A program made the translations under genes and the position numbers. This document shows, piece by piece, positions 8,980 to 13,902 of a stretch of DNA of 13,902 nt. Each line of letters opens with the position of its first letter. The stretch's first letter is position 1. The notes beneath the pieces are model-generated. The model was not told where the DNA came from, did no database searches, and saw only the letters and a list, made by a program, of their open reading frames with translations. This DNA is from Acidobacteriota bacterium (lineage in GTDB: Bacteria > Acidobacteriota > Blastocatellia > Pyrinomonadales > Pyrinomonadaceae): positions 1 through 13,902 of the forward strand of contig JADJBB010000013.1 of the NCBI GenBank assembly GCA_016703965.1. Direction: 5' to 3'.

Positions 8980-10412
8980 ATGAAAAAAAGGAGAAAAGAA
9001 AGCCGAATTGGAAGCCCTCATCATTCAATTGCTGAGTAATGCGGACGAGGTTAGTATCCGCTCAATCGCGGATGCAGCCGGGATTCCCAACGATGAAACC
9101 GAACGCAAAGCGATTCGAAGAGCCTTGGCGTCATTGTCAAGACAAAACATAGTCGTTCCGAAAGGTTCTGCACGCTCACGCGTATACGTTCTGCCCGAGA
9201 AAACGCCCGAAGCAGATGTGCTTCAAGAGAACGAGAAACGCGTCGAAACGACGGGGTCAAAAATCGGCCATTTTCTTAAAGGGATCGACGTCTCGCCAGA
9301 ATCGAAAGAGTTATGGAATTACGTCACTCAAGCTCTCGCCGAACGAGCTCCCGTCGGTTACATTCACGAATTCCTGCTCTCCTACGAACCGAACGAGACC
9401 TTCTATCTCGCCGCCGACCACCGGGAAAAATTGAAGACCCTTGGACAGGTCGAGGCGGTCGTTCAACCGGCTGGAACTTACGCCCGAAACATACTGGATC
9501 GGCTGTTGATCGATTTGTCTTGGAACTCCAGCCGGCTCGAGGGGAACACTTACTCCCTGCTTGAGACCAAACGGTTGATAGAACTGGGCGAAACGGCGAC
9601 CGGGAAGGAAGTATCCGAAGCCCAAATGATCTTGAACCATAAAGCGGCGATAGAGTACATAGTTGAATCCGTCGAAGACGATGGGATCACGTCACATGAG
9701 ATCCGTAGCGTTCACGCTCTTCTCTCGGAGAATTTGCTCGGGGATCCGGCCGCGTCCGGGCGGTTGCGAACGATCATTGTGGAGATTGGCGGTTCGACAT
9801 ATGTTCCCCTCGAAAATCCACAACTGATCCGCGAGTGTTTCGATATCTTCATAGAAAAGATGAACCTAATCGAAGATCCGTTCGAACAGTCACTATTTTC
9901 GATCGTACACTTGTCATACCTTCAAGCATTCGAGGATGTGAACAAGAGGACCGCGCGACTCGTCGCGAACATCCCGCTGGTCAAGAAAAACCTCCGGCCG
10001 CTATCTTTCACGGACGTCGATAAAGGATGCCTATGTTTATGCACTTCTCGGTATTTACGAAAGGAATGATGTCAGTCTGATCCGCGATCTATACCTGTGG
10101 GCCTACACCCGATCTTCACAACGATACACGGCGATTCAGCTAGCTATGGGGGAACCCAACCTTATGAAGCTGCGGTACCGGACACAGATCCAGGAGATTG
10201 TCAGATCGATAATTCTCGAACGCGTTGCCGGTAGCGATGTGGTGCCGCGTATCCACGCTTCAATCGATGAGAGCACGATCGGAGAAACCGACCGAGACGA
10301 GGTCTTCAGTCTGGTCGAGCAGGAGATCGTGAGCTTGCATGATGGAAATGTCGCACGGTTCAAGGTCCGCCCCAGCGAGTTTCAGGCTTGGAATGAGTTG
10401 CAGCGAGGGTAG
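8980..10412 (+). CDS. Winged-helix Fic-domain protein with non-canonical Fic loop
   Basis: About 478 residues. I prefer the ATG at 8980: removing one A from the A7 run at 8983-8989 gives MKKGEKKAELEALIIQLLSN in frame; as written, the frame first opens at TTG 9008. Residues 1-65 look like a winged-helix DNA-binding domain (VSIRSIADAAGIPNDETERK, then a wing ending RSRVYVLPE). SSRLEG (from TTG residue 174) fits the inhibitory helix (S/T)xxxE(G/N) of class II Fic proteins. The Fic loop reads YLQAFEDVNKRTARL rather than HPFxDGNGRxxR: Gln306 replaces the catalytic His and NKR recalls Doc. One extra base near 10024 shifts the frame; DAYVYALLGIYERND continues it to the TAG at 10410-10412, ending VRPSEFQAWNELQRG. 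Normally Fic proteins transfer AMP or another phosphate-containing group; activity of this variant is uncertain. Probably autoregulated through the array upstream. Confidence 0.85.
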
Positions 10413-10426
10413 AAGAATGGAGCGGA

Positions 10427-10446
10427 GGCAATAGGACGCTATTGTC
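10427..10446 (+). terminator. Stem-loop after the Fic gene, weak terminator candidate
   Basis: GGCAATAG and CTATTGTC flank a GACG loop, giving eight pairs including one G-U, starting 15 bases after the Fic stop. There is no T tract behind it, so a rho-independent terminator is not well supported. The rest of 10413-10530 has stops in all three plus frames and appears intergenic. Confidence 0.3.
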
Positions 10447-10575
10447 GTGCGATGGGCCATTTCTCTTGACGGTAAGATTCCCGGAAGCCAGGTTTTAGAG
10501 CTCCCAATAGAAAGTCGTTGGCGGCATTAACAACGTTCGCTCGCAGGTTATGGATTTCAGGAATGGATAGAAAAG

Positions 10576-12791
10576 ATGCAGTCGGAAGCGGCGGAACAGG
10601 TCGCGACGGTAGAAGAGATTGGGAGGCGTGCAAACGCGGAGAAGCTTTTTGTTTCGACGCTCCTGATGATGGTGGTTGGCCCCGCGTCGGAAATGTCCGA
10701 GGCCACTCACGGAACGGTGCCTGTTCAGACAGAGATTCTGGCGTACCACCTCTATCCGTTTTTTGGCAAATCCAACGAGGACATCTCACCCGTCGAAGTG
10801 GAAACCTGCAGAGCTGCGAGCGATAAGGTCTTGGCGGCAAACAGTCTCCTTATTGAAGCTGGCACAGAGGTGGATCCTGCAACGTCGCTGGTTAGACAAA
10901 ATCGAACGCCAGGCGGATCGTTCGCGGTTCAGCCTACCAGGAACAGACGGCAAACGAGATTATCGAAGTACAGGGCCGATTTGACGGCTGGTTCATGGCA
11001 AAGATCGGAATCTCTCCGGTCCGGGCACAAGAGGCCCTATGGAGGACCTATGAACACGGAAACGTTTTCATTCAATCCAACATCGAGACGGTATACGCAG
11101 AAGCCTTCATTTACGAGATAGAATGGCGACGCGTGCGGAAGATCAGGGCCGACCGCCGCTCGACCGAGGAGCACCAGTTTGCGAGTGCATTCCCGACAAA
11201 GAAGCACTCGATGCATTACGGATGGGTTCGGAAGTTGTCTGAACTCGGCTTCGCCGAATACCCAGTTCAACTCCAGAATCTAGGTTTCACTGATGCCGAG
11301 GTGAAGGGACTGGAGCAGTTGATAGGGATGACGTTTGCAAATCGGGCGGATATCTCGGACGTTGTGGAAGTGAAACAGCGCCCACTCTATTTCCTAACTG
11401 ACGGGCGCGTCGTCCTCGTTGATATCGCGAACGCAATGGATGCGTTGTGGGACTCCCTTGAAGCTGTAGCTAAGTCGGACCAGGCTTTTTACGACTCGAA
11501 GTATCAAGTTCACAAAGGAAGATGGCTTGAGAGTAAATCCATCCAATACTTGAAGAGAATCTTTCCGGATAACTCGATCTACAACGGACTTTCATACCCT
11601 GATCCAGGAAAGGGAGCAGGCGCGACGACCGAGCTCGACATCGCCGTCGCCTGGGGGCCATTCCTGATCTTGGGCAAGCGAAAGCCAAGCAGTTTCGGAT
11701 TGAAGGTCAGCTTGGTGACGCTGCGCGGCTCCGGACGGATATCAAAAGAAATGTTCAGGACGCTTTTGAGCAAGCGAAACGTGCGGCTGATTATATCGAG
11801 GCAACCGACTCGCCGGAGTTTACAGAAATCAAGACCGGCCGTAAGCTGCAAATAGACAAATCAAAACTCAATAAGACCTTCATCATGACGGTCTCTTTGC
11901 ACCAGCTTGCGGGATTGGCAACAACTCTCGCGGTTTTCAACGATCTCGGGTTGTTCGGAGGAAACGAGTATCCTTTCTCCATCTCGATCGCTGATCTCGA
12001 TTTCGTGACCGAGTTTACGCAGCATCCGGACGTGTTTCTCCATTACATCGAGAAGCGATTGGAGGTGCAGAAGCTCAATGTAAGCATTCTGGTAGATGAG
12101 CTGGATTTCCTTGGAGCCTATCTCGACACACGATTCGCCCGTCCGTATTTCTGGGAGAAGCACGGCACCGGATTTCAACGCCATTTCGATTGGCGGATTC
12201 TCAGCCGTGTTCGATGATCTAATGATCTTCAGACGTGGCCTGACCGCAGACGAACCTAAAATTGCATTGGATGTACCGCCCGAGATTGGGGAGATCCTAG
12301 CTCTGCTTCGTGCCACCGGTGACGATCACTCCCGGAAGGTTGGATTCGATCTGCTCGGTTTACCAAGTGAGGTACTGCGTGCGATCAGCCAACTTCTGCG
12401 GGAGATCAGATCGTCAGAGCTTAACTGGGGAAACATCCGGCGGCAGGCCCTCGCTGTTGCGGATGTTGTCATCGTTGGAACTGCGGCGATAGGAGTTCCT
12501 TCCACCGAACTAATTCGCCGTTCGAAAGAAGTCGCCCGGATCGAAAAATACAGGCGACGAGCGACGAAAGTGTTCACCTTATCCATTGCACCGCAGAACA
12601 AGACTGCCATTTTCGAGTACGTGGATTACACCGGAAGAGCCTTGGGCTTACGATGCGAAGATCGAGCGATTGATCGACGCCGAACCACCGAAAGCTTCCG
12701 TCACGCCGTCGAGACTTCCGAAACCAACGAGAAGGGCGTTTGCGGAAGCAATCGGAAGTTCGAAATGTTGCTCAGGAAACTTGAGTCTTAG
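10576..12791 (+). CDS. PD-(D/E)XK nuclease with C-terminal SEC-C zinc motif (frame broken by indels)
   Basis: About 740 residues. The frame is open from 10531 and the first ATG is 10576 (MQSEAAEQVATVEEIGRRAN); the true start could be slightly upstream. The N-terminal half is not a family I recognise (AYHLYPFFGKSNEDISPVEV; RFDGWFMAKIGISPVRAQEA). The centre has FPDNSIYNGLSYPDPG, then TTELDIAVAWGPFLILG (D at 11637-11639); after one missing G at 11675 it continues EAKAKQF, completing a D...ExK nuclease core. The next part reads QLGDAARLRTDIKRNVQDAF, FIMTVSLHQLAGLATTLAVF and LVDELDFLGAYLDTRF. The last residues rebuild as NEKGVCGSNRKFEKCCLRKLES, a SEC-C motif (CxCGS...CC) whose first Cys reads Gly here; KCC is visible at 12763-12771. 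Frame changes lie near 10890, 10920, 11675, 12172, 12620 and 12763. It follows the Fic gene on the same strand by 163 bases. It is probably an accessory DNA or RNA nuclease; the target is unknown. Confidence 0.75.
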
Positions 12792-13002
12792 AAGGTAGAA
12801 TTCCGCCGCATTCGATGATACAAATTAGATATCCATTTTGATGGAAAAGCAACCTCCGTAGTTACGACAAAGGTAGCCGCCACAATCGATACAAGTGGAT
12901 TGAAATAGGTGACTAAGCATAAGAAGTGGAAATCGAACTTGTAATCATTGCGGCCGGCTTAGCAACATTATTATCCCGATGTATTTAGAAACTCCTATGC
13001 AT
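12792..13002. other. Convergent intergenic stretch with a possible Cys-rich mini-ORF (12825-12920, minus)
   Basis: About 210 bases between the convergent nuclease and integrase genes. I see no tRNA, terminator with a T tract, or obvious attachment core. A 31-residue minus-strand frame from ATG 12920 to TAA 12825 contains CIDCGGYLCRNYGGC, a CxxC-like zinc-knuckle pattern. It is too short, and without a clear ribosome-binding site, to call a gene; it could be a remnant. Confidence 0.3.
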
Positions 13003-13902
13003 TCACTGGTTATGAGTCAATGCCTCTCCGTCCCCTTCGTCAAGTCGCTTGACTGCCTCAAGCATGAGTTCCGCGTCGGTTTCCGCGTATATATTTGTGA
13101 TGCTCATATCCGAATGCGCAAAAAGATTTTGTACTATCAGCGGATTTGTATTTCTCCGAATCAATTCACTAGCGAAGTAGGTTCTGAGATCGTGAAAATG
13201 ATAGTTCTCTTCACGAGTTCCATCTGGCTTGTTTGATCTTTGTCTCTTATCAGAACCGGATGCCAGCGTTTCCCGGAAATCGACAATTGGAAATGGTAAT
13301 TGTTTGTCGGCAATTAGATCGCGTAATACCGATGCCGCAGTTGCATTGATCGGAACGGATCGCGGAGGGCGTCCCTTCGAACCAATTACCCAAACCCTTT
13401 GGTTCTCAAAATCAATCACCTCCTCGTTCAAAGCCAATAGTTGGCCTTGAGCAACGGCATGTTAACGCCAATTGGACAAGCCTGTAGAGTAGATGATCGG
13501 ATTCAAGTTCCTTCCAAAGTGCTTTCTTTTGATCGGCCGTAAGTAGACGCTTCCTTGGCGGTGGTTCTGGTAAGGCCTTCACATATTGCATTGGATTGCG
13601 ATCAAGAACGTCCTCTTCGCAAGCGAGACTGAAGATTTTCGACAAAGTCGACATAATCCTATTAATTGAGGAAGGAGATATCGAACTTTTCTTTTTTCGC
13701 TGGTTTTTTCCGTACTGAAGTTTATTCCTGCAATCGCGACAATCTTGGGGTGTAATGGTGGCATGCAAGGTTGATCCTTTAGGTGTTTCAAAGGAGTTTT
13801 ATGTAAAGAGATTCTTCGCCCCTTTATTGACGTTGTTTTTGCTCTACATATTTTCGATAGGTCGTTTCTACAAAGTCTCCAAAGTTACAGTTGTATCTGC
13901 TT
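13003..13902 (-). CDS. Tyrosine recombinase/integrase, N-terminus beyond right edge (frame broken by indels)
   Basis: About 300 residues are visible, reading leftward to TGA at 13003-13005. The far N-terminus, near NFGDFVETTYRKYVEQKQRQ, looks like a SAM-like DNA-binding domain but is cut by frame changes between about 13780 and 13850 and leaves the window. ITPQDCRDCRNKLQYG and SINRIMSTLSKIFSLACEED continue the core-binding domain. The catalytic domain shows a first-Arg region damaged by an indel near 13460 (ALTCR, then QLLALNEEVIDFENQRVWV), Lys in VIGSKGRPPRSVPI, the HxxR box FHDLRTYFASE (about 13173-13200), a second His in LFAHSDMSITNIY, and the Tyr nucleophile in NIYAETD. The expected R-K-HxxR-H-Y set can be read. 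It catalyses site-specific strand exchange for integration or excision. It converges on the SEC-C nuclease gene and may mark one end of a mobile element; no attachment site was found. Confidence 0.85.

Noticed and set aside
10439..10575. Minus-strand segment reading EIHNLRANVVNAANDFLLGA
   Set aside because: It looks protein-like but has no start codon nearby, and its upstream continuation runs antisense to the nuclease gene. I left the stretch as intergenic.
12792..13002. tRNA or attachment site next to the integrase
   Set aside because: No cloverleaf-like pairing or CCA-end pattern could be found by eye, and no matching repeat elsewhere in the window was noticed.

Overview
The window looks like a bacterial defence island of roughly balanced GC content. 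It contains no rRNA, tRNA or housekeeping gene, so I cannot name a taxon. One promoter (8892-8920) matches the sigma-70 consensus closely. Almost every gene is cut by single-base frame changes, often at homopolymers, with clear family motifs on both sides of each break. I therefore read most genes as intact genes in an indel-rich (unpolished long-read-like) sequence and give them as single CDS spans. Residue numbers are approximate.

Left part, minus strand (7363 down to 1): a three-gene operon. It begins with a type III-like restriction subunit (DEAH helicase plus C-terminal PD-(D/E)XK nuclease, resembling what NCBI calls the BPTD_3080 family). A 4-base ATGA overlap joins it to a large RecD-like SF1 helicase carrying its own C-terminal nuclease-like domain. 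After 35 bases comes an adenine-type DNA methyltransferase whose N-terminal 183 residues are inside the window. The methylase would mark self DNA, the Res-like subunit would cut unmarked DNA, and the RecD-like protein is an extra motor/nuclease not found in textbook type III systems.

Middle (7461-8979): a small plus-strand gene of unknown function, then a stand-alone HsdR-N-type nuclease-like gene on the minus strand. A 190-base divergent intergenic region follows. It holds a near-consensus promoter and seven copies of a GGGACA half-site on both strands, ending in a perfect 9-bp palindrome.

Right part, plus strand (8980-12791): a winged-helix Fic protein with an inhibitory SxxxEG motif but a non-canonical active-site loop (Gln in place of the catalytic His; DVNKR instead of DGNGR). 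After it comes a ~740-residue protein with a central PD-(D/E)XK nuclease core and a C-terminal SEC-C zinc motif. A tyrosine recombinase on the minus strand (13003 to past the right edge) suggests the island is, or was, carried by an integrating element.

The most interesting points are the RecD-nuclease protein embedded in the R-M operon, the atypical Fic protein with its operator array, and the presence of four different nuclease-like domains in under 14 kb.
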